This document shows, in pieces, positions 41,896 through 52,516 of a stretch of 57,243 bases of DNA (within the stretch, counting starts at the first letter, position 1; every line of letters starts with the position of its first letter). The DNA is from Rhodospirillales bacterium (GTDB taxonomy: Bacteria; Pseudomonadota; Alphaproteobacteria; Rhodospirillales; UBA2165). The stretch spans positions 1-57,243 of the forward strand of contig JAJDXO010000053.1 in NCBI GenBank assembly GCA_022823235.1. Reading direction: 5' to 3'. The translations under genes were made by a program, and so were the position numbers. The notes below the pieces were generated by a model that saw nothing but the letters and a program-made list of their open reading frames with translations, did not search any database and had not been told where the DNA came from.

Positions 41896-44787
41896 ATGTC
41901 CACCGCCGAACAACCGCCCGGGCGTGACGAAGCCCTCCTCGAATTGATCGCGGCGATGAGCAAGGAGCTCGGCGCCGGCGCCCGGTCCGCCGAGGTGCGC
42001 CTGGATTCGTCGCTGGAGCGGGACCTCGGGTTCGACAGCCTGGCGCGGATGGAGTTGCTGCACCGGATCGAGGCGCGGTTCGATTGCTCGTTCCCGGAGG
42101 CGCTGCTGGCCGAAGCGGAGACCCCGCGCGATCTCGTCCGGGGTCTCGGAACCTCGGCCCCGCCGCCCGGGGCCGCTCCCGCACCGCGAGCCGGGCTTTC
42201 CGCCGGTGCGGGCCGCGTCGTACCGGGTCATGTGGAAACGCTGACCGAAGCCCTTCGGTGGCAGGCGGAGCATTACGGCGGCGGCACCCACATCCGCCTT
42301 CTCGACGATCAAGGCCAAGCCGTGGAAATCGAATACGCCGCGCTGCTCGACCGCGCGGCGCGGCTGGCGGCCGGGCTCGCCGGTCTCGGGCTGGCGCCCG
42401 CCGAAACGGTCATGCTGATGCTGCCCACCGGCGAGGACTACTTCGCGAGCTTCATGGGCGTTCTGCTGGCGGGCGGCATCCCGGTGCCGGTCTATCCGCC
42501 GGCGCGCGCGGCGCAGATCGAGGAGCATCTCCGGCGGCAGGCGAAGATCGGCGGCAACTGCCGCGCCAGGGTGGTGATCACCGACCCCGGTGCAAAGCGG
42601 TTCGCGCCCCTCCTCACCTCGCTGATTCCCACCCTGAGCCATGTGGCGACCGCGGGAGAACTGACCGCCGGCGAATCGACGGCCCACGCCGCCCGGACGC
42701 CGCTCCGCTACCGGGCGGGCGCCGGCGATACGGCGTTCATCCAATACACGTCGGGCAGCACCGGCGATCCCAAGGGCGTCGTCCTCACCCACGCCAACCT
42801 ACTGGCCAACATCCGCGCCATGGGCCGGGTCCTAGAGGCCGGGCCCGACGACGTGTTCGTGAGCTGGCTGCCGCTCTATCACGATATGGGGCTCATCGGC
42901 GCCTGGCTCGGCAGCCTGGTGCACGGCATCCCCTTGGTGCTGATGTCGCCGCTGACGTTCCTCGCCCGCCCGCAGCGCTGGCTGAGCGCCATCAGCGATT
43001 ACGGCGGCACCATTTCCGGCGCGCCCAACTTCGCCTACGAAGCCTGCGTCCGGCGGATTCCCGATGACGTGCTGGACGACCTGGACCTGTCGAGCTGGCG
43101 GGTGGCGTTCAACGGCGCCGAGACGGTCAGTCCGGCGACCATGGATGCCTTCCGGGAGCGGTTCGCCCCATGCGGTTTCTGGCGCGAGGCGATGATGCCG
43201 GTCTACGGCCTCGCGGAGAATTCCGTCGGCCTCGCCTTCCCGCCCCTTGGACGGGGTCCCCGGATCGAGGCCGTCGACCGCGACCGGCTGATGAGCGGCG
43301 GGGTCGCGTCGCCGGCGGGCGAAGACGACGCCGGCGCCGTCCGCCTGCCGAGCTGCGGCGTTCCGCTGCCGGGCCATCAGATCCGCATCGCCGGCGCGGA
43401 CGGCCGGGAGCTGCCCGACCGGCACGAGGGCCATGTCCAGTTCCAGGGGCCGAGCGCGACCTCCGGCTATCTCCGCCGCCCTGACAAAAACGCCGAAATG
43501 TTCAAGGGCGCCAGGGGCGATTGGCTCGACAGCGGCGATCTCGGTTTCATGGCCGACGGCGAGCTGTTCGTCACCGGCCGGGCCAAGGACATGATCGTCC
43601 GGGCCGGCCGCAACATCTTTCCGGCCGAACTGGAAAACGCCATCGGCGAACTCGAGGGCGTTCAGCGGGGCAACGTGGCGGTGTTCGGCGCGCCGGATCC
43701 GGACACCGAAACCGAGCGTCTGGTCGTCCTGGCGGAATCCCGGCACAGGGACGAGGCCCGCCGGCAGGAGATCAGGAGCGCGATCGTCGGATTGTCGGCC
43801 GATCTGACAGGCGCGCCGCCGGACGACGTCGTCCTGGTTCCGCCGCGCTCGGTTCCCAAGACGTCCAGCGGCAAAATCCGGCGGCAGGCGGCGCGGACGC
43901 TCTACCTCGCCGGTAATGCGGGAGCGGCGCCGGGCAGCGTCCGGATGCAGCTTGTCCGGCTTGCGCTCGCCGCCCTCCCCGGACTGGCCCGGCGCTGGGT
44001 CCGGCGGATCGGATCGGTGCTCTACGGCGCCTGGGCCGGGCTCGTTCTCCTCGCCGTCGCCGTCCCCGTGTGGCTGCTGGCCGCGGCGGTGCCGGCCGCC
44101 GGATGGGGCCTCGCCGTCGCCCGCACCGGGCTGCGGCTGATCCGCGCCCTCACCGCCATGCGGATCACCGTCGGCGGGCTCGAGAACATTCCCCCTAAAG
44201 ACACCCAACATGACGGCGCGTTCGTCATCGCGGTCAACCATTCGAGCTACCTGGACGGCCCGGTCCTGCTCTCGTCGCTGCCGGGACGCCTGTGCTTCGT
44301 CGCCAAGGGCGAACTCGCCTCCCAGCTGATCGCCGGCACCTTCCTCAAGCGATTGGGGACGGCCTTCGTGGAGCGCTTCGACCGGGCCCAGGGGGCGGCC
44401 GACGCGGAACGGCTCGCCGCCGCCATCCGCCGGGGCTGGCCCCTGGTCTATTTCCCGGAAGGCACCTTGAGCCGGATGCCCGGATTGCTGCCCTTCCGCA
44501 TGGGCGCCTTCGCCGCCGCCGTCGCCGCAGACGTGCCGGTCCTGCCGGTGGTCGTTCGCGGCAGCCGGTCGGCGCTCCGGGACGGCTCCATTCTGCTCAG
44601 GCCCCATCCCATCCGGGTCGAGGTCCTGCCGGCCCAGGCGCCGCATCCGGCGGGCGGCGGCGAAGCCCTGTCCGATTGGGATGCGGCGGTCGAACTGCGC
44701 GACCGGGTCCGGGCGGAGATGCTGCGCCATGTCGGCGAGCCCGACCTCGCCCACGAAATGATCTATCCGCCGCCCCCTGAAGATTGA
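41896..44787 (+). CDS. Fusion of acyl carrier domain, fatty acyl-AMP ligase and PlsC acyltransferase
   Basis: This 963-residue protein has three parts. Residues ~10 to 85 are an acyl carrier domain with the phosphopantetheine serine in LGFDSLARMELL (about residue 45). Residues ~110 to 660 are a fatty acyl-AMP ligase-type adenylation domain (FIQYTSGSTGDPKGV near 283, GLAENSVGLAFPP, DWLDSGDLGF, KTSSGKIRR). Residues ~700 to 950 contain hydrophobic segments and a 1-acylglycerol-phosphate acyltransferase domain (NHSSYLDG near 780, FPEGTLSR near 852). It could activate a fatty acid, load it on its own carrier and transfer it to a lipid acceptor at the membrane. ATG 41896 is chosen; ATG 41884 is possible. 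It shares the strand with the HsaA-like and helicase genes. Confidence 0.85.
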   Translation: MSTAEQPPGRDEALLELIAAMSKELGAGARSAEVRLDSSLERDLGFDSLARMELLHRIEARFDCSFPEALLAEAETPRDLVRGLGTSAPPPGAAPAPRAGLSAGAGRVVPGHVETLTEALRWQAEHYGGGTHIRLLDDQGQAVEIEYAALLDRAARLAAGLAGLGLAPAETVMLMLPTGEDYFASFMGVLLAGGIPVPVYPPARAAQIEEHLRRQAKIGGNCRARVVITDPGAKRFAPLLTSLIPTLSHVATAGELTAGESTAHAARTPLRYRAGAGDTAFIQYTSGSTGDPKGVVLTHANLLANIRAMGRVLEAGPDDVFVSWLPLYHDMGLIGAWLGSLVHGIPLVLMSPLTFLARPQRWLSAISDYGGTISGAPNFAYEACVRRIPDDVLDDLDLSSWRVAFNGAETVSPATMDAFRERFAPCGFWREAMMPVYGLAENSVGLAFPPLGRGPRIEAVDRDRLMSGGVASPAGEDDAGAVRLPSCGVPLPGHQIRIAGADGRELPDRHEGHVQFQGPSATSGYLRRPDKNAEMFKGARGDWLDSGDLGFMADGELFVTGRAKDMIVRAGRNIFPAELENAIGELEGVQRGNVAVFGAPDPDTETERLVVLAESRHRDEARRQEIRSAIVGLSADLTGAPPDDVVLVPPRSVPKTSSGKIRRQAARTLYLAGNAGAAPGSVRMQLVRLALAALPGLARRWVRRIGSVLYGAWAGLVLLAVAVPVWLLAAAVPAAGWGLAVARTGLRLIRALTAMRITVGGLENIPPKDTQHDGAFVIAVNHSSYLDGPVLLSSLPGRLCFVAKGELASQLIAGTFLKRLGTAFVERFDRAQGAADAERLAAAIRRGWPLVYFPEGTLSRMPGLLPFRMGAFAAAVAADVPVLPVVVRGSRSALRDGSILLRPHPIRVEVLPAQAPHPAGGGEALSDWDAAVELRDRVRAEMLRHVGEPDLAHEMIYPPPPED

Positions 44788-44818
44788 GAAGCTGGGAGCA
44801 AATGGCTACGCTCGCGGG

Positions 44819-46003
44819 ATGGATGATGCTCCTCCGTCCGGCGGCGGCGTAACCCGCGAAATTCTCGTCGGCCGCGCCCGGAATCTCGCGCCGAAGTTCC
44901 GCGACCGCGCCCAGGCGGCCGAAGCGGCCCGCCGCGTCCCGCCGGAAACCGTCGCCGACATCATCGAGGCCGGCGTACATCGAATCTGCCAGCCCCGGCG
45001 ATTCGGCGGGTATGAACTCGACTGGACCGCGTTGTGCGAAACGGTCATGACCCTCGCCGAAGGGGACGCCTCCCAGGCCTGGGTGGCCAACGTCTATGGC
45101 GAGCACAACTGCTATGTCTCCCTGTTTCCGGAACAGGCGCAGTCGGACGTCTGGGGCGGAGCGCCGGACGCGCTGGTCTCTTCTTCCTATGCCCCCACCG
45201 GCTCGGCGGTCGAGGTCGAGGGCGGCTACCGGCTTGCCGGAACCTGGGGGTTTTCCAGCGGCGTGCACTACGCCCAATGGGCGCTGCTGGGCGCGATGGT
45301 GGAACGCGGCGGCGCCCGCGACGATCATTTGTCCCTGTTCCTGGTTCCCGCCGCCGAACGGCATATCGTCGACGACTGGGAGACCATGGGGATGGCGGCC
45401 ACCGGCTCGTGCAGCGTCCGGCTGGAGGACGTCTTCGTCCCCGGTCACCGCGCGCTCGACGAACGCCTGGTGTGGCGCGGCGAGACCCCCGGCAGCCGGC
45501 TCCACGCCGGGCATGTCTACCGCATGCCGCAGCGGGGCGTGGCGCAGCTGGCATTGGCCTCGGTTCCCGTCGGCGCCGCGGCGGGGGCGGTCCGCGATTT
45601 CGAGGAGCGGCTCGCATCGGGAAACGCCATGGGCCGCCCGCTCAAGGAGTTGCAGGCGCTGCAGCTGCGCCTCGCGGACGCCTCGGCCGGCGCCGAGGCC
45701 GCCCGGCGGATGGTGCTGGGAACGGCGGGCCGGATCATGGACAAGCTCCGGGACGGCGGCGCCGCGGACAACGACGACATCGCCTGCGCCATGCGCGACG
45801 GCGCGTATGCCTGCACCCTGGCGCGCCGGGCCGTCGATACCATTTTCGAGGCCGCCGGCGGCGGCGGCGCCCGCACCGGCAACCACCTTCAGCGCACCCT
45901 CAGGGACGTGCATGCCGCGTCCAACCATATCGCGCTCGGCTGGGACCTCGCCGGCAGCCTGTTCGGCCGAATCCGGCTGGGTTTGGAGGCGCCGATTGTT
46001 TGA
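44819..46003 (+). CDS. Flavin-dependent monooxygenase, HsaA/acyl-CoA dehydrogenase-like
   Basis: The 394-residue protein has the acyl-CoA dehydrogenase fold and matches the group D hydroxylases (HsaA/HpaB-like oxygenase): RICQPRRFGGYELDW, LAEGDASQAWVANVYGEHN, GTWGFSSGVHYAQW, ATGSCSVRLEDVFVP and a C-terminal NHLQRTLRDVHAASNHIALG. Such oxygenases hydroxylate phenolic rings with reduced flavin supplied by a separate reductase, which is not adjacent. It follows the acyl-ligase fusion by 31 bases and overlaps the helicase start by 8 bases, so the three may be cotranscribed, though no common function is obvious. Confidence 0.82.
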   Translation: MDDAPPSGGGVTREILVGRARNLAPKFRDRAQAAEAARRVPPETVADIIEAGVHRICQPRRFGGYELDWTALCETVMTLAEGDASQAWVANVYGEHNCYVSLFPEQAQSDVWGGAPDALVSSSYAPTGSAVEVEGGYRLAGTWGFSSGVHYAQWALLGAMVERGGARDDHLSLFLVPAAERHIVDDWETMGMAATGSCSVRLEDVFVPGHRALDERLVWRGETPGSRLHAGHVYRMPQRGVAQLALASVPVGAAAGAVRDFEERLASGNAMGRPLKELQALQLRLADASAGAEAARRMVLGTAGRIMDKLRDGGAADNDDIACAMRDGAYACTLARRAVDTIFEAAGGGGARTGNHLQRTLRDVHAASNHIALGWDLAGSLFGRIRLGLEAPIV

Positions 46004-48911
46004 GGCCAAGCGGACCGGCCTCGCCACAGTCCTGTTCGCGATCCTGCATCCGCGCCATGCCAGGGCGGCATCGGCGAACGCCGAAGCGGTCCGGCTGTTA
46101 TTCGGTTCACGCCGTGCCGACGTATCGCTGGGCGACGTGGAAGCGGTCGATGTAGCGGACGGATGGCTCTGGTCCAGCGTTCGGGTCCGCCATGCCGCAG
46201 GGAACGTATATGTTTCGGGCTTGGCCCAAACGGATGCAGACGCCTTTGCCGATGCGCTTGAAACCGCGAGATGCGACTGGTGGCGCCGTACGCTCGCGCC
46301 GCAACTGGAAACGCTTCGCTCCGTGCATGACCGGCTGACGGCATTGGCCGATCCAGCCAGATACCTTACCGCCGACATTTTTCGCGACCTTAAAGCCGAG
46401 GCTCAAACGGTTGCCGGCGGGTTCGCGGGGCGGTGGCCGGAAGCGCTGTCGGTCACTCCCGAAATCCGAATGCTGCGGGAAATTCTGGAGTTTCTGCAGG
46501 CACCGGGCGATGCCAAGGTGGAGGCAAACGAGGCGTACGTGGTCAACGAACTGGCCCGCTCGCGTGAACTCTTCGACCGGATCGAAGCCCGCCCGCTTAC
46601 GGAGGAGCAGCGCAGGGCTGTCGTAATCGACGAGTGCCGCAACCTCGTGGTCGCCGCGGCCGGCAGCGGCAAGACCTCGGTCATCATGGCCAAGACCGGC
46701 TGGCTCGTGCGAAGGGGGTATCGCAAGCCGTCCGAACTGCTGCTGCTGGCCTTTGCGCGCGATGCCCGCCGGGAGATGGAAGAGCGGATGGACACACGCC
46801 TCGGCTCCGCAATTTCGCGCGAGGTGACGGTGCGCACCTTCCACAGCCTCGGCATGGCGATCATCGGCGAAGCCGAAGGCAGGCGCCCCGCGCTTGCCGC
46901 GACGGCGGAGAACGACCGAACCCTGTTCGATCTGCTCAAGAAAATCGTCGCCGATCTGCTCGCTGGCCGCGATCTCTCTGCCATCCTGGATGAATGGTTT
47001 CAGGAAGGGTTCGCGCCGTACAGGAGCCAGCAAGAATTTAAAAACTGGGGCGAGTACCACGACTATATCCGGAAGTTCGATATCCGCTCCCTGAAGGGCG
47101 ACGTGGTCCGCAGCTTCGAGGAATGCGAGATCGCCAACTTCCTCTACCTCCACGGCGTCGCCTATGAATACGAAGCGCCCTACGAGCACGACCTTGCGAC
47201 CCCGGAAAAGCGCCAGTACAAGCCCGACTTCCATCTTCCCGAGCACGGCATCTATATCGAGCACTTCGGGATCGACGCCGCGGGGAACACGGCACCGTTC
47301 GTCGACCGGGAGACGTACACGCAGGAGATGGAATGGAAACGCGGCGTCCATGAAGAGCACGGCACCAAGTTGATCGAGACCTTCAGCCACGAACAGACCG
47401 ACGGCAAATTGCTCCGCAACCTGGAGAAAAAACTCGTGGACCATGGGGTGACGTTCTCGCCGATGCCGCGCGAGGAAACCTTCGCTGCTCTCGACCGCCA
47501 GGGCCGGATCGATCCGTTCACGCGGCTGGTGGCGACCTTCCTGCAACACTTCAAGGGCAACCGGCTGAGCTTCGGGGATATTGCCGAGCGCGCCGGCGCT
47601 CACCGGGACAAGACGCGGGCGATGGCGTTTCTCGCCGTGTTCCAACCGATCTTCGAGCGCTACGAGGAAGCGCTCGCCAGCGCAGGCGAAATCGACTTCC
47701 ACGACATGATCAACCGGGCGACCGATCTCGTGGAGGAAGGCCGCTACCGCAGCCCGTTCAGCTACATCCTGGTGGACGAGTTCCAGGACATCTCGCCGTC
47801 CCGCGCGCGGCTGCTGAAGGCGCTGCTCGACAGCTCGCCGGGATCCCAGCTGTTCGCGGTCGGCGACGACTGGCAGGCTATCTACCGGTTCGGCGGCTCG
47901 GATATCTCGGTGATGCGGGAGTTCGGGGACCATTTCGGCGCGTTCGAGCGCGTCGATCTTGCCACCACGTTCCGCTGCGCCGATCGTATCGCGACGGTCG
48001 CCACGGACTTCGTGCTGCGCAACCCGGACCAAATCCGCAAGGCGGTCAACACGACGCGGAAGGCGGATCGCCCTGCGGTATACGTCGGACTTCCCGGCGA
48101 GCAGGAACTTTCGCTTCTCAAAGAGGCGCTCGATAGAATCGAAGCGGATGCCCGCCAATACGACGGCATGTCGGAGGTACTGCTGCTGGGCCGCTACCGG
48201 CATCTGCGGCCCCGCAATCTGAATGCCCTGCCGAAGCAGTATCCGGGGCTCCGCTTCACCTGGATGACCGTGCACCGCTCCAAGGGTCTCGAGGCCGACT
48301 ATGCGGTAGTCCTTGGACTGTGTTCCGGCAAGTACGGGTTCCCCGCCGAAATCGCCGACGATCCGCTGCTCGATCTGGTGCTGGCGGCGCCCGAAGCCCA
48401 TCCGAACGCCGAAGAGCGGCGCCTGCTCTACGTCGCGATCACGCGGGCGCGGCGGCAGGTCTTCCTGCTCGCCGACGGCAGCCAGCCGTCCGAATTCGTG
48501 ACGGAGTTGATCGACGGCGGATACGACGTCGAAGTGTTCGGTCGTCCGCCGGAGGGCGACGTGCCTTGTCCAAAGTGCGGCGGTGGGCGGCTGGAGCGCC
48601 GGGAAAACGCGCGTGACAAAAGCGTCTTCTACGGGTGCTCGAATTTTCCCCTGTGCGAGTACACGGCGCGCGCCTGCCCCCGCTGCGGAAACGGCCTTCT
48701 CGTCAAGTCCGGCGAGGCTTACGTCTGCCGCGACTGCGATGCGTCTGTCGAGGCCTGTCCCGACTGCGACGGCTGGCTGGACATCAAAATGGGCAAGTTT
48801 GGCCGCTTCCTCGGCTGCTCGAATTACCCGGTTTGCGAATACACAAGAAACCTGCGGGAATTGAAAAAAACGCGGAACGGCGCGAAAGTGAAACGGCGCA
48901 GGCGACGTTGA
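45996..48911 (+). CDS. Helicase IV-like (UvrD/Rep) protein with nuclease-like insertion and zinc fingers
   Basis: The 971-residue protein aligns along its helicase parts with E. coli helicase IV (HelD). Walker A VAAAGSGKTSV is near residue 220, VDEFQDISPSRARLLKAL near 592, FAVGDDWQAIYRFGG after it, and YVAITRARRQ near 811. Between motifs I and II, residues ~371 to 480, an inserted region has YKPDFHLPEHGIYIEHFG preceded by a conserved E-rich helix, resembling a PD-(D/E)xK nuclease core. The last ~115 residues hold three cysteine clusters of topoisomerase-type zinc fingers (CPKCGG, CPRCGN, CPDCDG). E. coli HelD lacks both additions. The best start is TTG at 45996, overlapping the previous gene; it restores the N-terminal domain. 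DNA repair role likely. Confidence 0.85.
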   Translation: MFEAKRTGLATVLFAILHPRHARAASANAEAVRLLFGSRRADVSLGDVEAVDVADGWLWSSVRVRHAAGNVYVSGLAQTDADAFADALETARCDWWRRTLAPQLETLRSVHDRLTALADPARYLTADIFRDLKAEAQTVAGGFAGRWPEALSVTPEIRMLREILEFLQAPGDAKVEANEAYVVNELARSRELFDRIEARPLTEEQRRAVVIDECRNLVVAAAGSGKTSVIMAKTGWLVRRGYRKPSELLLLAFARDARREMEERMDTRLGSAISREVTVRTFHSLGMAIIGEAEGRRPALAATAENDRTLFDLLKKIVADLLAGRDLSAILDEWFQEGFAPYRSQQEFKNWGEYHDYIRKFDIRSLKGDVVRSFEECEIANFLYLHGVAYEYEAPYEHDLATPEKRQYKPDFHLPEHGIYIEHFGIDAAGNTAPFVDRETYTQEMEWKRGVHEEHGTKLIETFSHEQTDGKLLRNLEKKLVDHGVTFSPMPREETFAALDRQGRIDPFTRLVATFLQHFKGNRLSFGDIAERAGAHRDKTRAMAFLAVFQPIFERYEEALASAGEIDFHDMINRATDLVEEGRYRSPFSYILVDEFQDISPSRARLLKALLDSSPGSQLFAVGDDWQAIYRFGGSDISVMREFGDHFGAFERVDLATTFRCADRIATVATDFVLRNPDQIRKAVNTTRKADRPAVYVGLPGEQELSLLKEALDRIEADARQYDGMSEVLLLGRYRHLRPRNLNALPKQYPGLRFTWMTVHRSKGLEADYAVVLGLCSGKYGFPAEIADDPLLDLVLAAPEAHPNAEERRLLYVAITRARRQVFLLADGSQPSEFVTELIDGGYDVEVFGRPPEGDVPCPKCGGGRLERRENARDKSVFYGCSNFPLCEYTARACPRCGNGLLVKSGEAYVCRDCDASVEACPDCDGWLDIKMGKFGRFLGCSNYPVCEYTRNLRELKKTRNGAKVKRRRRR

Positions 48912-49258
48912 CGGTGTGCTTCTTCTCGTTCGCAGTGCGTTGATGCTTCCGTCCGCAAGCCTGGTCTCGGCGCCGCTTTCCCGCAGACGTCCCCAAACTC
49001 CCCCCTTGCGCCGGCATCCGTACGAACTAAATGAATAGACGATTGCCGCTCCCTCACCGGGGCGGCGTTTTGCGTATTGGAAGGGAGCTATGCAATTTTG
49101 TACGAACTATTCGGGGGGTACCTCCCGAACGGGTGTCATCAAATGTCCATTAATGTCCATTCCGCCGAAAACGCTGCTATGCGCCCCGTGCATGGCCGGG
49201 GCCGGCGGAGGGGCGTTGAGTTGCGGAACCTCCTCCATTTCGCGCAGTATGGGCGCCC
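48912..49258. other. 347-base gap with terminator-like hairpin, direct repeats and a palindrome
   Basis: GCCGC and GCGGC at about 49047 to 49068, followed by GTTTTGCG, could be a terminator for the helicase gene. GTACGAACTA occurs twice (about 49020 and 49099). A near-perfect 16-base palindrome centred on GTAC (CGGGGGGTACCTCCCG) lies near 49109. AATGTCCATT occurs twice in tandem near 49143. No gene was recognised. The leader probably contains the promoter of the Dpp-type operon. Confidence 0.45.
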
Positions 49259-50277
49259 ATGAGTTCCCCCGCCGCCGCCGAGACCGCCCAACCGGACATT
49301 CTCTCCGTCGAGGGATTGACGGTGGCGTTCGAGACCGACGACGGGCCGCTGACCGTCGTCGACGGCGTGTCCTTCGGCCTCCAGGCCGGCAGGACCACCG
49401 GCATGGTCGGCGAAAGCGGCAGCGGCAAGTCGGTTTCGGCGCTGGCCCTGCTGGGGCTGCTGCCGCCCAACGGCCGGGTCGCGGCGGGCCGGGCCATGTA
49501 CCGGGGCGCGGATCTGCTTGCCCTTCCCGCCGACCGGCTGCGGCCCCTCCGGGGCGACCGCATCGCGATGATATTCCAGGAGCCGATGACGGCGCTCAAT
49601 CCGGTCTTCAGCATCGGCGACCAGATTGCCGAGGTCCTTCAAATCCATCAGCGGCTTCCCAGGGGCGAGGCGTGGGAGCGGGCCGTCGGCATGCTGCGCC
49701 GGGTGGGCATACCCGACCCCGCGACCCGGGCGCTCGCCTACCCCCATCAATTGTCGGGCGGCATGCGGCAGCGGGCGGTCATCGCCATGGCGCTCGCCTG
49801 CGGACCGGACATCCTGATCGCCGACGAGGCGACGACGGCGCTGGACGCGACCGTCCAGGCGCAAATTCTCGAGCTGATGACCGATTTGCAGCGGCAATAC
49901 GGCATGGCCGTCCTGTTCATCAGCCACGATCTGGGCGTGGTTTCGGCCCTCGCCGACGACGTCGTCGTCCTCTATGCGGGCCGGGTCATGGAATGCGCCC
50001 CGGCATCGGCGTTTTTCGGCCGGCCCATGCACCCCTACAGCCAGGGCATGCTGGAAACCCTGCCGTCGCTGACGCCCCCCGGACACGACCTGCCGACGAT
50101 CCCGGGAACGCCGCCCGATCTCGCCCGGCTGCCGGGCGGGTGCCGGTTCGCGCCCCGGTGCCCCCGGGCCGCCGAGGATTGCCGCGCGGCGGAACCGCCG
50201 TTGACGGAAACCCGCGCGGGGAGCCGGGCGGCCTGTATCCGCCCCGGCCCGGATTGGGACCCGGCCGAGGACCCAAC

Positions 50278-50281
<4 letters not shown>
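49259..50281 (+). CDS. Dpp/Opp-type ABC transporter ATPase 1
   Basis: The 340-residue protein has Walker [10 protein letters not shown], signature [10 protein letters not shown], Walker [13 protein letters not shown] and the oligopeptide-type C-terminal block [12 protein letters not shown]. It is the DppD-like partner of the next gene. The start at the ATG (49259) gives a normal N-terminus ([16 protein letters not shown]). The stop overlaps the next start (ATGA), a sign of coupled translation. Confidence 0.9.
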
Positions 50282-51279
<998 letters not shown>

Positions 51280-51295
51280 ATAGGCGAGTGGACAG

Positions 51296-51476
51296 GCCCG
51301 GGATGGCGCATATCACCCCCACCCCAACCCTCCCCCATCGAGGGGGAGGGAGAAATTATTCCCTCTCCCCCGGAGGGAGAGGGATGCGGAGGCTTGGCGA
51401 GCGAAGCGAGCCTAGCCATGCCTGTCCTCCGGCCGGCGGAGCCGGTCCGGTGGGCTGGGTGAGGGGGTTTCCCCTT
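51296..51476. repeat. Family A repeat inside an ABC transporter operon
   Basis: The copy contains CACCCCCACCCCAACCCTCCC, GAGGGGGAGGGAG, CCCTCTCCCCCGGAGGGAGAG, TTGGCGAGCGAAGCGAGCC and GGCTGGGTGAGGGGG. It carries an extra CTGTCCTCCGGCCGGCGGAG segment not seen in most copies. It separates the two ATPase genes from the two permease genes. Confidence 0.75.
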
Positions 51477-51550
51477 TCGGTTTCGGCCGGGGATGTCCTA
51501 TCCTCGCCCGATGCCGTTCCCGCAGAGCGCTCCGTGAGGGGCCCGGCGCC

Positions 51551-52516
51551 ATGACCAGATATCTCCTGGACCGGGCGGTGCAGTCGGTGGCCGTCCTGGC
51601 CATCATGTCGGTGGTCATTTTCTGGCTCATGGGCCTGATGCCGGGCGACCTGATCGATCTGATGATCAGCGCCGACCCCCGGCTGACGCCCGAGGACGCG
51701 GCGCGGCTGCGCGAACTTCACGGCCTCGACCTGCCGATTTCCGAACGCTACCTCAACTGGCTGACGGCGGCGCTCTCCGGCGATTTGGGCTTCTCCAGGC
51801 TGTTCGCCATGCCGGTCCTGGAGGCCGTGTTGCCCGCCCTCGGCAATACCGTGCTGCTCCTCGGCATCAGTTTCGTGCTCGCCGTGGCGATCGCCTTTCT
51901 GTCGGGCATCGCCGCCGCGATGAACCAGCACCGGAAACTGGACTACGCGATCAATCTCCTGGCCTTCGCCGCCATCTCCATTCCGTCCTTCTGGCTCGCC
52001 CTGATGATGATCACCCTGTTCTCGGTCACCCTCGGCTGGCTGCCCGCGAGCGGCACCGAATCCGTGGGCGGCGGCGGCTTCCTCGACAAGGCGCGGTTTC
52101 TGGTCCTGCCCGTCCTCACCCTGACCATCGTCAGCTTCGGCTCCCACACCCGGTTTGTCCGCGCCTCGATGATCGAAACCCTGCGCCAGGACTACATCCG
52201 GACCGCCCGGGCCAAGGGGGCCGGCGAAGGCCGGGTGGTCTTCAGGCACGCCTTGCGCAACGCCCTGATCCCGGTGGTCACCATTCTGGCGCTGGATTTC
52301 GGATTCCTGTTCTCCGGCGCGCTGATCATCGAAACGATTTTCGCCTACCCCGGCATGGGCAAGCTGATCTTCGACGCGATCATGGGCAACGACTACAATC
52401 TCGCCCTGGTGACGCTGCTGTTCGCCACCGCGCTGACCCTGTTCTGCAATCTGGCGGCCGATCTCGCTTATGCCTGGCTGGATCCCAGGATCTCGTACAC
52501 GGGAGACGGCGCATGA
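51551..52516 (+). CDS. Dpp/Opp-type ABC transporter permease 1
   Basis: The 321-residue membrane protein matches DppB: an N-terminal helix (AVQSVAVLAIMSVVIFWLMG), LRELHGLDLPISERYLNWL, and the permease coupling block RTARAKGAGEGRVVFRHALR followed by NALIPVVTILALDFGFLFSG. It forms the channel with permease 2, whose ATG overlaps its TGA. Confidence 0.9.
   Translation: MTRYLLDRAVQSVAVLAIMSVVIFWLMGLMPGDLIDLMISADPRLTPEDAARLRELHGLDLPISERYLNWLTAALSGDLGFSRLFAMPVLEAVLPALGNTVLLLGISFVLAVAIAFLSGIAAAMNQHRKLDYAINLLAFAAISIPSFWLALMMITLFSVTLGWLPASGTESVGGGGFLDKARFLVLPVLTLTIVSFGSHTRFVRASMIETLRQDYIRTARAKGAGEGRVVFRHALRNALIPVVTILALDFGFLFSGALIIETIFAYPGMGKLIFDAIMGNDYNLALVTLLFATALTLFCNLAADLAYAWLDPRISYTGDGA

Noticed and set aside
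45096-45995. N-terminal extension of the helicase across the HsaA-like gene
   Set aside because: This part is an alternate-frame shadow of the flavoprotein gene. The helicase family alignment begins near 45996.
46107-48401. 764-codon minus-strand frame opposite the helicase gene
   Set aside because: No family signal; the plus-strand helicase motifs explain the region fully.
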